Position numbers and translations under genes: made by a program | Source of the DNA: Chara braunii | Taxonomy: Eukaryota > Streptophyta > Charophyceae > Charales > Characeae | Direction of reading: 5' to 3' | Assembly: GCA_003427395.1 (NCBI GenBank) | Contig: BFEA01000170.1 | Span: 2,258,052 to 2,316,719, forward strand | Length of the DNA: 58,668 nt | Part shown: in pieces, positions 1 through 9,906 of the stretch | Layout of the letters: every line of letters starts with the position of its first letter | Position numbering within the stretch: the first letter of the stretch is position 1 | The notes under the pieces: model-generated | The model's database searches: none | The model's input: the letters and a program-made list of their open reading frames with translations, nothing else | What the model was told of the DNA's origin: nothing

Positions 1-48
<48 letters not shown>

Positions 49-268
49 CCAACCATCTATTTTATGAGCAAATCTACCGCTACTAGAACATAGAAATATA
101 CACTTTTTTTTTTTTTTTTTTTTTTTTTTACGAACCAAACCCCCCGTCCGTAGTCTGCCATGCGCACATGCGGATGGGTGGGTTGCGTTAAAAAAAAAAA
201 CGCGCCATGTGGTGCATTGCGCGTTTGAACGCTCGCGTTCGAACGAGAACGCGCGTTCAGCGCGTTCG
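1..268. repeat. Simple repeats and low-complexity DNA left of element A
   Basis: The window opens with (TCAA)n at 1-48. At about 66-105 is a relic of a dispersed motif, with a CTAGAACATAGAAATATACAC-like core also seen at 30.6 and 39.8 kb. A T-run of about 27 follows at 103-129, then an A-run at 190-200. At 217-273 is a GC-rich stretch built of imperfect GCGTTCGAAC palindromes. No coding signal was seen. Confidence 0.7.
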
Positions 269-476
269 AGCGGTCACATAGGTGTCACCAACCGGGCCAC
301 ATAGCCCGAGACTGTCCGCTCCGACCTACACAAGCTCGAGTTGGGACCGCCCCCGTGGTCGCTGCGTCCGTGGCCAGTGGGCCAAGGAGGGTGGGCACGA
401 TGATTGAAGAAATGGAAGGAGGGAGTGCGGTAGCCACCACTAAAGAAGTTGTGGAACTTATCCCACTCGACCATAC
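269..476 (+). pseudogene. Element A gag remnant (nucleocapsid end)
   Basis: Only the 3' end of gag is left. In one frame the sequence reads ..CHQPGHIARDCP.., matching the CCHC zinc knuckle of B's gag, but the first cysteine of the knuckle is not evident. It is followed by the gag tail ending in an ELIPLD motif, also shared with B. A one-base shift separates it from the downstream protease frame. Truncated on the left by unrelated low-complexity DNA. Confidence 0.7.
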
Positions 477-1137
477 GTGGCATTGGGTTACCGGGAATTG
501 GGAATGATCGGAACCATCCGGCCCGCCAATGAACAGCGAGAGATGGCCGAATGGAGACCTTCTCCGAGAGAGATGGAGTCGGGTTGTCCTACCTTCGTTA
601 CTAGAGAGATCGACGTGTTGGACATCGTCCGCGCTCTAGATCACCGAATTGCTTTGCCTATTAGACACCTATTGTCCATATCGGAGCAAGCCAATGAGCG
701 CATGCTACAGCATTGCAAAGCAAACAGAAAACGATTTGCTCTCGTCAAATCGACGGCTCGAAAAGCAAAAGCCCCGACCCTCGAAGATGGGTTGGACGTT
801 CCTAGTACTTCAGACCCAATACGGTTAGGAATACTCCAAAAAGATGATCATTTCTTGCGAATCAAAGCCATTCCGTGGAAATCAGTGGAATGTCATATCG
901 ACGTATGGGGAATCCTCTACAACGCTGTTATCGATTCGGGGGCCACTGTACTGGCGATTTCATTGAGAGTCATAGAACGGGCAGGAAGAAGGAAGGATCT
1001 GATCACCTTGATGGAAGGAGATCATCTCGTCTCAGCGGACGAAGAGAAAATCAAAGCGGTAGGAAAAATGACGAACGTTCCTTGAGAGGCGATCCGTCAT
1101 TCTTTGAAACACAGGTAGAAAACCGTATGTTGTTCCG
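477..1137 (+). pseudogene. Element A aspartic protease (retropepsin) region
   Basis: The frame from 477 to 1085 encodes an N-terminal extension (ERMLQHCKANRKRF, shared with B) and then the protease core with AVIDSGATVLAIS; the D-S-G catalytic triplet is at about 932. Compared with B, about 117 bp after the KMTNV segment is missing, which removes the second half of the fold (the VFLGLPALMAL region). The frame ends at TGA 1083-1085. Translation resembling B's FERRSIIL and MRLTLRT resumes in broken frames to 1160. Catalytically dead by deletion. Confidence 0.75.
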
Positions 1138-1917
1138 ATGCGGTTGACTCTGAGGACCACGCTGCACTCGACCCAGAAACCCCCGCCTGGAATCAGAGGA
1201 CCCCTCCGGGTGATCACCTGGAAGGAACCAATCCACGAATCGGATCAAAGGGGAAAGGAATTGAAACTATCGAGTGACTCTGACAGCGGAGACGACGCCG
1301 ATCCCGTGATACACAATATGGCTCAACAACTGATTCGTTACCCAATCCGACAGAAGACCACAAAAACGTTCGTCCTTACGGAAAGAAATCGACAACGAAT
1401 GCGCGCATTAATCTTAGGGGAACCACTCGTACAAATGTCCCAGATGCTCGACTCTTCGGAACCCCCTCGGACCCTATACGAGGCCACTGCCCCGCTTCTC
1501 TCGAGATATAGAGGCAAGATAGCATTTTGTGACATCACAGGGCTACCTTGTTCTTTGCTATCTTCGGAAAAGGAGGTGCGATTACTACAGCAGGGGGCCG
1601 AAACCAAAACTTTGGAACCCCTTGGACGCGACGACTCTACACCCTATGACCTCGGAATCAAAATCGCCGAGAAACCAGTGTGCTCGCAGGATATCGACGA
1701 TGGCGTGACCCCGGAAGAACATGTTGCCATCCGAGAGGAAGATGCTCAGATGGTCGCCACCGTGTTTTCCTGGCGGTCGAACAACTCCTTCATCTTTGCT
1801 CCCCCTGCGGAAAACAGCCCCAGAGTAGGCACGAAGCACGTGACGGTTACCATACACGGACAACCCTACGAGCTACATGGTAATTCAGACCGGAACACAC
1901 CCGCCGATCCACTGTAA
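1138..1917 (+). pseudogene. Element A protease-RT connector, open frame of 259 codons
   Basis: An uninterrupted frame that aligns with B 16430-17178, including LGEPLVQM, PPRTLYE, DGVTPEEHVAI and ATVFSWR. In Ty3 polyproteins this position is the poorly conserved connector before RT; no catalytic motif was seen. It stays open while its neighbours are broken, but it is a segment of pol and not a separate gene. The first ATG is an internal methionine of pol. The frame runs into the duplicated block at 1931-2113. Confidence 0.7.
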
Positions 1918-1930
1918 ACCATACCAATAT

Positions 1931-2113
1931 CGGATATCGGACTGTCCTTAGTCATTCAACACGAAATTCAGACTCAAGGTAGGGTCTGAATATCGTGTTG
2001 AATGACTAAGGACCCGCACGATACGGATATCGGATTGTCCTTAGTCATTCACGGACACACCCGCACGATACGGATATCGGACTGTCCTTAGTCATTCAAC
2101 ACGAAATTCAGAC
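1931..2113 (+). repeat. Local triplication with one inverted copy at the start of RT
   Basis: A unit of about 42 bp beginning GGATATCGGACTGTCC occurs at 1932-1973, in shortened form at 2025-2050, and again at 2072-2113. An inverted copy lies at 1984-2013 (rc of GTCCTTAGTCATTCAACAC). The single-copy equivalent in B is at about 17180-17230 and encodes part of the RT N-terminus (IGLSLVIQHEIQT). This looks like a template-switching scar. Confidence 0.85.
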
Positions 2114-2171
2114 CGGAACACACCCGCCGATCCACTATAAACCATACCAATATTCTCTCGCGGAACGAAAA

Positions 2172-3042
2172 GTGGCATTGCAAAGAATCAGAGAATTTGA
2201 GGCTAACGGATGGATCGAACCGACAACCGGACCCTGGTTGTTTCCCATGGTCTTAGTCCCGAAGAAAAACGGGTCGATTCGCATTTGCATTGATTACAGA
2301 AAGCTGAATGATATCACGATTGAGGACGTGTACCCCCTTCCCTGGATTGATGATCTGTTGGATGCGATTGGGTGTGCTAAGTACTTAGGCAAGTTTGATA
2401 TTCGCCATGAATTTTATCATATTTTGGTCAAGGAGGAGGATCAGCCGAAAATGGCCTTTGTTTTATTCGAGGGCACCTGGCAGTGGGTCCGTTGCCCAAT
2501 GGGAATTTGCAATGGGCCAGCTATTTTTCAAAGAGTGATGAACATCACATTTCAGAATTTCGTCAACAAGACCAGGCTAACTCAGGGCATCGTAAATTTT
2601 CATCATTGTGTATATGGATGACATCCTGGTCTACTCAGAATCATTCCACGGGCATGCACAGCATGTCGAATGGACACTTGGGGCATTGCAGGATTCCGGA
2701 TTCAAGATTGCGTTGGAGAAAAGTGAGTTTTTCCTTTCGGAAATCTCGTTCCTGGGGTACGTGGTGACCCAGGGAGGCTTACGACCGGATTCGAGAAAGG
2801 TCGCGCCCGTTCGGGATGCCCCTACACCTACGACGTTGACACAAGCCTGGACCTTTTTGGGACTGGCCTTGTACTATCGTCGATTTATCAAGGGTTTTGC
2901 AGCAATCGCCCGACCTCTAACGAATCTTCTACGGAAGGACCAACCGCTGAGTTGGGACGCCGAGTGTGAACGGGCCTTTGTCACCTTAAAGGAGGGTTTG
3001 GCCACAACGCCTATTTTGATTTGGCCTGACCCGGGAAAATAA
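2172..3042 (+). pseudogene. Element A reverse transcriptase
   Basis: Ty3-type RT. Frame 2172-2621 holds LVPKKNGSIRICIDYRKLN, then YPLPWIDDLLDAIG, the palm segment GKFDI, and RCPMGICNGPAIFQR. After a one-base shift, frame 2608-3042 begins with intact YMDDILVYS (two catalytic aspartates) and continues through the thumb/connection (SFLGYV, RRFIKGFAAIARPL) to PILIWPDP and a TAA. The active-site box is better kept here than in B, where YMDD is YMND, but the frameshift and the TAA break the protein. Confidence 0.88.
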
Positions 3043-4058
3043 TTCATACTCATTACAGATTGGCAGCCCAAAGCAATCTCCGCTATTTTGGCTCAGAATG
3101 GGAAAGACGGTCGCGAACACGTCATCGAGTATGCTTTGCGAACGGTACCGGACGAGAGAAGAAACGATTCAGCTCCTCAGGGAGAGTGCTACGCGGTTGT
3201 CTGGGGGATTCAACCCTTCCATAGGGACCGAGTAGACTCTCGAGATTGCTTTGCAAAAGTAGCAAAATTTGTCGAGCAGGGAAAGAAAAGAGGAAGACGA
3301 GAGGGGCGAAAGAGGACCTTCGGGATTACCTCCATGCTCCATCGCCATCGTGTCTGCCGATCATTTCTTGGAGGTCTGAGGGAGGATGGCCAGCTGGCCG
3401 TACGAGGGCTCGCCGGTTGGTTCCGATTCCTTCCATGGTGTGATCTCTTCACCCTTGGCCACTCTGCTAGGCCGGTACAATCGTGTCAGTCCGTCAGCGT
3501 TACCGTGCTTCTCTGTCTTCTGGTGGACGATATCGAAATCGTATTCCTGCAGTCGCACGGCCCAACGTCCGATCATGCCCGTGTAGTTGGTAAGCCTCTT
3601 GAGAGCCAGCAGGGGCTCATTGTCAGAAACAAGGAGGAACTTTTGTCCGTACAAGTACGGATGGAAGGGTTGAATCCCCCAGACAACCACGTAGCACTCT
3701 CCCTAAGGAGCTGAATCATTTCTTCTCTCGTCCAGTACCGTTCGCGAAGTGTACTCGATGACGTGTTCACGACCGTCTTTCCCATTCTGAGCCAAAATAG
3801 CGGAGATTACTTTGGGCTGCCAATCTGTGTGTTGTGCCCTCGTCGACATATTCTCTGGGCGTTGGTCACGACTCTCTCTGGCCAGCCGAAAGAAACGAGT
3901 TTTCTGGTGACCAAGGGAATTTTGTCCAGCAGACGCCTTTTTGAAACTAAAAGTTAATTGTTTGAGTGGTTTTCCTTTCCAGCAACTGTTTTTCATACAG
4001 CTTTTCTCCCGAATTCATCCACTTGTAATTTGGTGTAATAATTTGTAATTCTTTGTAC
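3043..4058. pseudogene. Element A RNase H and start of PHD finger, rearranged as an inverted duplication
   Basis: The start of RNase H (ITDWQPKAISAILAQ.. to ..VVWGIQPFH) reads on plus at 3046-3222. The same segment, then the rest of RNase H (LLVSDNEPLLAL, KHGNADGLTRL) and the first part of the PHD finger (DKFCYFC, minus 3253-3273), reads on the minus strand between about 3825 and 3223. The two copies form inverted-repeat arms of about 165 bp (3058-3222 and 3661-3825). The stretch 3843-4058 has no counterpart in B. RNase H here has TDW where TDxS is usual, as in B. Confidence 0.82.
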
Positions 4059-4059
4059 G

Positions 4060-5581
4060 TCCTTTGTGCCGCACTGATAAAATTCCGACAGAAGCTCGAT
4101 TTCTTGAAGCCACGTCGGAAGGGTTGGAAAAGACCCGACGATTTAAAAGGGTCGAAGTATGGACAGATGTCGTCTTGATAGCTACGGTGGTTGGGAACTC
4201 GCTCCGAGACTTCACTAAGGAGGACTGGAGGAGGGCCAATGAGAGGGCACGGGACTACCAATGGAATGAGGGAGAGTTAGAAAAGCGGAAGACGGATGGT
4301 AGTGGGATTTGGATGTCTAAGCCTCATCCGTTCATGAGATATGACTGGGTTAAGTCGTCCCACGAGGAAACGGCGGCTCACTTCGCCATCCTGATCACGG
4401 AGGCGGCGATCAATAAAAACGAATGGTATTGATCTAATATTCGCGATGATGTTAAATTCATCGTCCGAAACTGTCCCGTCTGTGTCATCGACAAGGCGCT
4501 GATTCAGCCGCCTAGATCGATAGTGCCCACTATAGTTGAACGACCGTTCCAAAATGTCAGCATGGATACCACAGATATTGTCATGCCCCCTGGACCAAAT
4601 AAATGTGAATATTCACTTCTTTTGGTATTTGTGGACCACTTTTTGAAATGGATAGAGGCGTATCCTTGTAAGACGCGACAAGCGGCAGAAATCGCGCGAT
4701 ATGTCAACCGTTTTCTCGGGATGCATCGGAACACCGAGGAAATCCTAACTGACAACGGGGCAGAATTTTGAGGGGAAGTCTTAAGGAGTTTGGTCCTACA
4801 CAGCGTCTCAATCCGCAATACCACTTCCCATATGTCACAATCGAACGGACTAGTAGAAAACGCCACCCGGGTAATCAAGACAGCGTTATGACGTAATATC
4901 GTGGCCAAGGATACAAGGCCTTAGCCCGATATCGTCAACCACATCCTAGATATTCATCAAGGGACACCCCACGAGTCTACCGGCCTGACCCCCTTCCAAT
5001 TACGGACCAATAGTATAGCCTGTGTAGCCCTACCGAGCCTAAATGATGAAACGACCCTTCCGCGACGGACCACTAGAGCAACGGTCAAAGACAAGGCCCA
5101 ACGCCACCTGGAATTAATGGAAAAGGCCCTCCCCCAGCTAGCCCTGAAACAACAAAGAATGATTGAAATGGCCCACGAACGACAGGTCCGGAGCTACGAA
5201 GCCCGAAATGGGAAAGTTGGACCACGGCCCCAGTATAAGTTACGGGACATAGTGCAAGTGAGGAAATGTGGTCGCCAAGGTAAGCTAGCGCCACGATTCT
5301 TTGGGCGATTTCGCATGATCGAGTTCGGTCCTAGTGGAGTAAACATTGTGCGGCTCGCACCGGAGGTGTCGGGAAGTCGATCGGCTCGCCCGATCATTCG
5401 ACACGTGTCCTACCTTCACCCTCTCCCATCTTCCCCTTCTCTTCCATCCTCCACGTCGTCCCTCGACAGCAAGGAGGAAGATGATCATCTCAACTACCTT
5501 GATGCTTCTTCTTCTCAGCCCTCATCTCCCTCGCCATCGCCACGAGTTTTTCCACCGAACAGGTCATCAGCGAGCGGTTAA
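4060..5581 (+). pseudogene. Element A integrase, broken, with open C-terminal module
   Basis: Begins with the last PHD ligand pair remnant (PLCRTDKIPTEARFLEATS), then the integrase zinc region (HEETAAHF..NCPVCVIDK), the core with MDTTDI and TDNGAEF, and a C-terminal part with a GPY/F-like module (GKLAPRFFGRF). In-frame stops include TGA at 4769-4771, inside the second catalytic motif. Frame 5117-5581 is open to a TAA that overlaps the ATG of ORF-X (TAATG). The tail is Ser/Pro-rich with an acidic patch. No chromodomain was seen. Confidence 0.85.
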
Positions 5582-6021
5582 TGGTACCCGGGGGAGTCAT
5601 CTCTGCAATCTGGCAAGTACAACCTCCTCAATTGAGTCCAGATCTTCTCCGATTTGCGACCTTCTTCAGTATAGAGGCCATTCACGAGGCAATGGAGTTC
5701 CGATTCACACAGTCCCGGGCGACACGTGTATTGGCCGAGGTGTCGGCCTTCTTGCGACTGTTTCCACCTGGCGAGAGCCACGTGTCCGTCGTTATCGTCT
5801 TTACAGGCGACATCACGACACTGCACCCGGCGAGGCATACCGAGATCTTCCGGCAGTTGCAGGGCTGGGCAACAGAGATCACAATTGCGCGAGTGCAATT
5901 ACTGGCTCAACCGCGCGATCGTGTCGTGACAGCCAACGACATCGATCTCCAGCTTCGGGTCTCCTCCACCGCGCCAAAGATCCTCCTCCCGGAGCTTCGT
6001 CCTTTCGCCCGACCTCAATGA
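5581..6021 (+). CDS. ORF-X of element A: uncharacterised 146-codon protein after integrase
   Basis: An intact frame whose ATG (5581) shares its A with the integrase stop (TAATG). It aligns with B 20399-20844: VISAIWQV, FATFFSI, SHVSVVIVFTGDI, LLPELRPFARPQ. No known domain, signal peptide or membrane segment was recognised; it is mostly alternating hydrophobic and charged, so probably soluble. The stop overlaps the next start as ATGA. That the frame persists in an otherwise broken element may be chance. The stop/start overlaps suggest translation by termination-reinitiation from one long RNA; this is inference. It is not obviously an envelope protein. Confidence 0.7.
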   Translation: MVPGGVISAIWQVQPPQLSPDLLRFATFFSIEAIHEAMEFRFTQSRATRVLAEVSAFLRLFPPGESHVSVVIVFTGDITTLHPARHTEIFRQLQGWATEITIARVQLLAQPRDRVVTANDIDLQLRVSSTAPKILLPELRPFARPQ

Positions 6022-6287
6022 ACCGTTACCGCCTCTCCACCTTCAGCCTTCCATCTGACACTCCTACGTTTTGGCAGTCTGCACTGGACTCCGCTCTATC
6101 CTTCGGAAATAGGCAGCTAGACGTGCCGATTCTGGACACGGCCAAGTGGGCACAGCGGTGGCACGCTTACGTAGCACTCAACTTCTGCCTCCTCGAAGTC
6201 GTCTTCCATTGGGCGGAGCCTGCTGACGCAAGCGAGGAGGACGAGATTCCGGATGACGAGGTGGAGTTATTGGTCATCCAGGCCTAG
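6018..6287 (+). CDS. ORF-Y of element A, 89 codons up to an in-frame TAG
   Basis: Starts at ATG 6018 overlapping the ORF-X stop (ATGA), the same overlap as in B (20841). It keeps MNR..STF.LPS..PTFWQSAL, then W...W..Y..L..CL.EV, and ends in DDEVELLVIQA before TAG 6285-6287. The same frame stays open and conserved beyond the TAG, so the functional product may be a longer read-through protein. No domain was recognised. Tryptophan-rich and acidic toward its end. Confidence 0.65.
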   Translation: MNRYRLSTFSLPSDTPTFWQSALDSALSFGNRQLDVPILDTAKWAQRWHAYVALNFCLLEVVFHWAEPADASEEDEIPDDEVELLVIQA

Positions 6288-7153
6288 AGGACGGACACAG
6301 AGGGAGAGCTTCTGGGGATCCTGTTCGGGGAAGTACGCGACGACCACCTGGATTCGATCACAGACGAAGTGTTGGTGTTCTTGACCCAACTGTTGGACTA
6401 CCTACCTTTGGAGATCCTCTCGCGCTGCGACAAAAGGCCCGGGAATGCCACACTCGCCCGTACCTTGATCCCCCATCTCCTATGGTCTACGTGCACGGAG
6501 CTCGACGTGGATCATTGCTATTATCCCTCCAAAGGCGCTTACCTGGTCATCGACGTCACTAATCTCTCCTTCCGGGATCCTCTCATCCGGCGAGTGAACG
6601 TAGGAGAAACCAGAGAGGAAGCCGAAGAAGAGGAAGAAGAAGCAGCCGACGAAGAGATCGAGTCGAGGAGGACGATCATCTTCAGTACACGGAAGGAGAG
6701 GAAACACCAGAAGAACAAGAATCGGAGGTTGAGTCGGACGATCCCGATTATCACGAATCGGAGGACGTCGAGTCAGAGGAGGCCAGCTCGGAACGGGAGG
6801 AGACTGAGGAAAAAGAGGGCGGATCGAGTGAGTCGAGTGGTCCCGACGAACTGAGCAGGGAAGAGAGAGAGATCGTGGCACAGAGAAGACGGGCAGCGGC
6901 AGAAGGCAAGCGGTCGATCAAGGAATCAGGAAGGTCACCGCCGCAACTGCTACAGGGCAATCCGGCGCTCAATCTGGAACTGCCACAAGAAGAGGCCGAG
7001 AGAAATGGAGGCGCCATGATAGAGGGATCGGGAAGCCGGCGCCGCCGAAGAAGTGAATCCCCGGCCCAATCCTCTCCTCGGCCCAACCTTCGCCTACGTC
7101 GAGATGTGGGTGCTCGGGCTTCGTCCACGGTTATTATCTCGCCGTCCACGTGA
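6288..7153 (+). pseudogene. ORF-Y extension of element A: conserved block and acidic tail
   Basis: The frame that follows the TAG encodes RTDTEGELLGILFGEV.., matching B's RTEVEGHQLGFIFGAV in the equivalent place. It then runs to a strongly acidic region (EEAEEEEEEAADEE). Near 6660 a one-base shift moves the reading to another frame, which continues acidic (EESEVESDDPDY-like composition) and then basic (RRRAAAEGKR) to 7153. B's tail at 21360-21767 is likewise a long Glu run. Acidic tails of this kind are common in chromatin-binding proteins; function unknown. Confidence 0.6.
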
Positions 7154-7982
7154 CTTCCTCACTCTTCAACAACTCATAGGCCGACCCCCATTCCCTGACG
7201 GATGGCGCCCCTTTCCGCCTTCCCTCTTCCACCATCTCTACTCCACTCGCCTCTTGATCACTATCTTCCCACACGTCACTACTCGCTCGCTCGCCACCTC
7301 TTTCCCCCTCCACGTCCTTCTTTTTAACGTAGATTGGCAGGAATTTAATAATACAAAGCTTTATTGCATGATCGTGGGCACAATCCCCGCGTGTGAAGAC
7401 TATGAGGATTTCCCCGTCGCCATCCGCCGCACCCTCTGCACTCTCTACCCCGATTACCTCGCCTATCTCCCTCACCAACGTCGGCACCCACGTTTTCCCC
7501 ATATCCATCGCACTGTCCACTATGTCCCGCTCCCCACTAGCGACAGAGAGATCCGTCGCTTCATGCCCCCCCTTCCGCAAGTCCATCCCTCGCCACCTCC
7601 ACCCGTCATTAAATTGCCTTTCCCAGTAACGTTTAGAATTGAAGCGCACGAATGCTACGACAGATTACTTCCACACTCGGATCTTACGGTAAGTGGCACC
7701 TGCAAGCTCCACGTCGATCCTCGGATCACGGGTCGACACCTGATGAGAGAGCAAGCAGGAGCTTGCTCAAGATTGGAAACCCTTGGGTGTCACATATGTG
7801 ACGAACTATTTTCTATAATCGCACGACTTTCTACGCGAAGCGACTTCGAGGGTCGGAGACTGGTTGGTCGAGTGGAATACATAGATAGCGGTTGGCTGGA
7901 CAAGTTGCATGAATACCCTCGCTTCTTTCTTTTTGGCTTTCGGAACCGGGGCCGGGAAAGTCCCGCGACGACGATTGAGTGA
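7104..7982 (+). CDS. ORF-Z of element A: uncharacterised protein before the 3' LTR
   Basis: The open frame is about 300 codons, of which about 180 are supported by B (21820-22355). Conserved blocks are LSRRPxDxLTLxQ, LHVLLF, YCMIxGTIPACE, ALYPDYLA-like, and RFxPPLP..PPP. The ATG at 7104 was chosen because B has an ATG at the same aligned place. In B the homologous frame stops at 22353; A's frame runs on into the LTR (from 7797), so the last part is probably not real. No domain, membrane helix or signal peptide was recognised. Confidence 0.6.
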   Translation: MWVLGLRPRLLSRRPRDFLTLQQLIGRPPFPDGWRPFPPSLFHHLYSTRLLITIFPHVTTRSLATSFPLHVLLFNVDWQEFNNTKLYCMIVGTIPACEDYEDFPVAIRRTLCTLYPDYLAYLPHQRRHPRFPHIHRTVHYVPLPTSDREIRRFMPPLPQVHPSPPPPVIKLPFPVTFRIEAHECYDRLLPHSDLTVSGTCKLHVDPRITGRHLMREQAGACSRLETLGCHICDELFSIIARLSTRSDFEGRRLVGRVEYIDSGWLDKLHEYPRFFLFGFRNRGRESPATTIE

Positions 7983-8533
7983 CATCGCCTTAGTGAGCGC
8001 GATAAATAACAGTTGTCATAGCTTCTTTCTTGTTCTATTGTGGGAGATGGGCATTTTGGCACGGTTAGCGCGCGGGAATGTCGTTTTCAAATTTACAACA
8101 GATGACGGGCTCTTGGAATTGTTTTTTTAAGTTTTTGGGAATTTCTTTTTGCAAATAGGATTTAGATTAGGAATTTACGTGCTCTGGAATCTTGTTGCGC
8201 CGCGCTTCTTGCTCGTGCACCTCTCACCGCAGTCACGGTGAGGACTGGGCGCTAACTGTAGCGCGCCCTTAATCCTGCATGTTAATGTAATTTTTTGGCC
8301 GGCGCAGTTGTAACTGTACTCCTTCTTGATTCTCTCGTGTTCCCCGCCTTCTTCCCCTCTGTCGTGCATACCTCGTCTTCCACTCTAATTGGCCTGAGCG
8401 ACTGCATGGCCAGATCGATGAGTGGAGTGTGGCTACATCCCCCACGCCACGGCTTGCAGGCGTAGGCACTACCTTCTCTTCCCCTTCCCCTCACTAAGGC
8501 ATAATCCCAGGCTCTTCACACAAGCATGCACGC

Positions 8534-8540
8534 TATAAAT
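8534..8540 (+). promoter_or_regulatory. TATA box in element A LTR
   Basis: TATAAAT within the block GCATGCACGCTATAAATTT, which is kept in the LTRs of B and C and recognisable in D and E. It marks the U3/R region, with transcription expected to start about 25-35 bp downstream. Confidence 0.7.
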
Positions 8541-8800
8541 TTCGCAAGCGCGATTCGTTTGCTCTCTCAGAATTTGGAAGTTAGCGCGGTCATTGAGGAT
8601 CGACTAACAAGTAAGCGAGAAGATGAGCAAAAGTGAGTTGGGCGACCCGATGAGCTGGTGCCGGGTAGGCGGGGTTGACGTGCGGGCCACGACGGACTGT
8701 GACACACGGGCAAACTTGGCTTGCGTACTCAGACTAAGAGGGGTGATGACTCGGTGTTGGTGCGAGGCGATGGACTACCCACATCGGAGGTGACGTAGCG

Positions 8801-8802
<2 letters not shown>

Positions 8803-8872
<70 letters not shown>
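8803..8872 (+). repeat. (GA)n microsatellite in LTR leader
   Basis: 35 GA units about 270 bp downstream of the TATA box. GA or CT runs occupy the same place in B (11101-11176, short in 23641-23658) and C (minus strand, about 27180-27205). Confidence 0.9.
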
Positions 8873-8880
<8 letters not shown>

Positions 8881-9906
8881 GGATGATGCCTTTCTCTAAC
8901 CCTCTGTATAAATTTTGATTTCAACTTTGGCCGATCTTGATACTGTCGTCTCGGATCTTCTTGCGAATCATTTTTGGATTTTCTGGTTATGGTGTGTGTG
9001 GAATGAACTCGCGCGCTTCCCTCACCCCTCCTCTCGCAATCTTTGGATGGCTAGTTTAACTCAAATTTCGTGACTTTCTAGTCCTCATTCTCCGCTCGGG
9101 TTGGATGCGCTCCTCATGCATATTACGGAATTGCCAACCTTCGGATCTTGTGTGTGGGATGGTGTCCTTCTTCTTCTCGTTTATGAAGTTTTCATAAGTG
9201 GCGTCGGTCCTCTTTTACTCAGGACTACCCCTGGTTCGTGTTTTTCTTAGTACTCGGTCTGATTTTCCCCCTCACTCCAGTTTCATTGCAGTATGGTGAG
9301 ATCGGGTACGACGATGGTCTGCACGTGACCCCGGTGAGCTTGGGTTATGATGATGTAGGCTTCCTCGGTGATATGGCTTGATGCGCAAACCTTTGTCGAT
9401 CTCTCGTTTATGCTTTTCTGGAGATTCGCACGACCCTCGAGTTTGATTGATGCATAAGTTCGATTGATGTCTGTGTATTGGAAAAATGCGCCTGCGAAAC
9501 TAAGTTACTGGGTGGACCAATCCCCTGATTGTTGACACTGTCTCTGCCGGACCACACGAATGCATGTCAGTTTCACGTTCCCTTTTGGAGAGAAAGGAGA
9601 ATCTAACGAACACTCGGTGGTCCCCGCTGATGTATGTTGTGGTGGATAAGTGGATGGTTGATTCAAATATGTGATTGTTCGTTGATTGCCTTCCTAATGT
9701 TTGTTTCTTGACACGTACACAGGCTAGCATGACGACGGATCAGACGATCTCCCGACCAAAGGGATAGTCAGTCGATCCGATCCGACTGATTGCAAACGTG
9801 GTCTCGTGCGCATACATGCAGGCTCAACCAAAACGGACATCGCCTACACGCGCGTCTACAAGACCCGCGCTCGAGTCTATATCTAAACTCGCAAAATTCT
9901 GATAGC

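Noticed and set aside
5225-5400. Chromodomain at the integrase C-terminus
   Set aside because: Only a GPY/F-like module and a Ser/Pro-rich tail are present; no chromodomain aromatic pattern.
5581-7700. Post-integrase ORFs as an envelope gene
   Set aside because: No signal peptide, transmembrane helix, cleavage site or cysteine pattern was seen in any of them.
7797-7982. ORF-Z C-terminus running into the LTR
   Set aside because: B's homologous frame stops before the LTR; the extra part in A is probably a lost stop.
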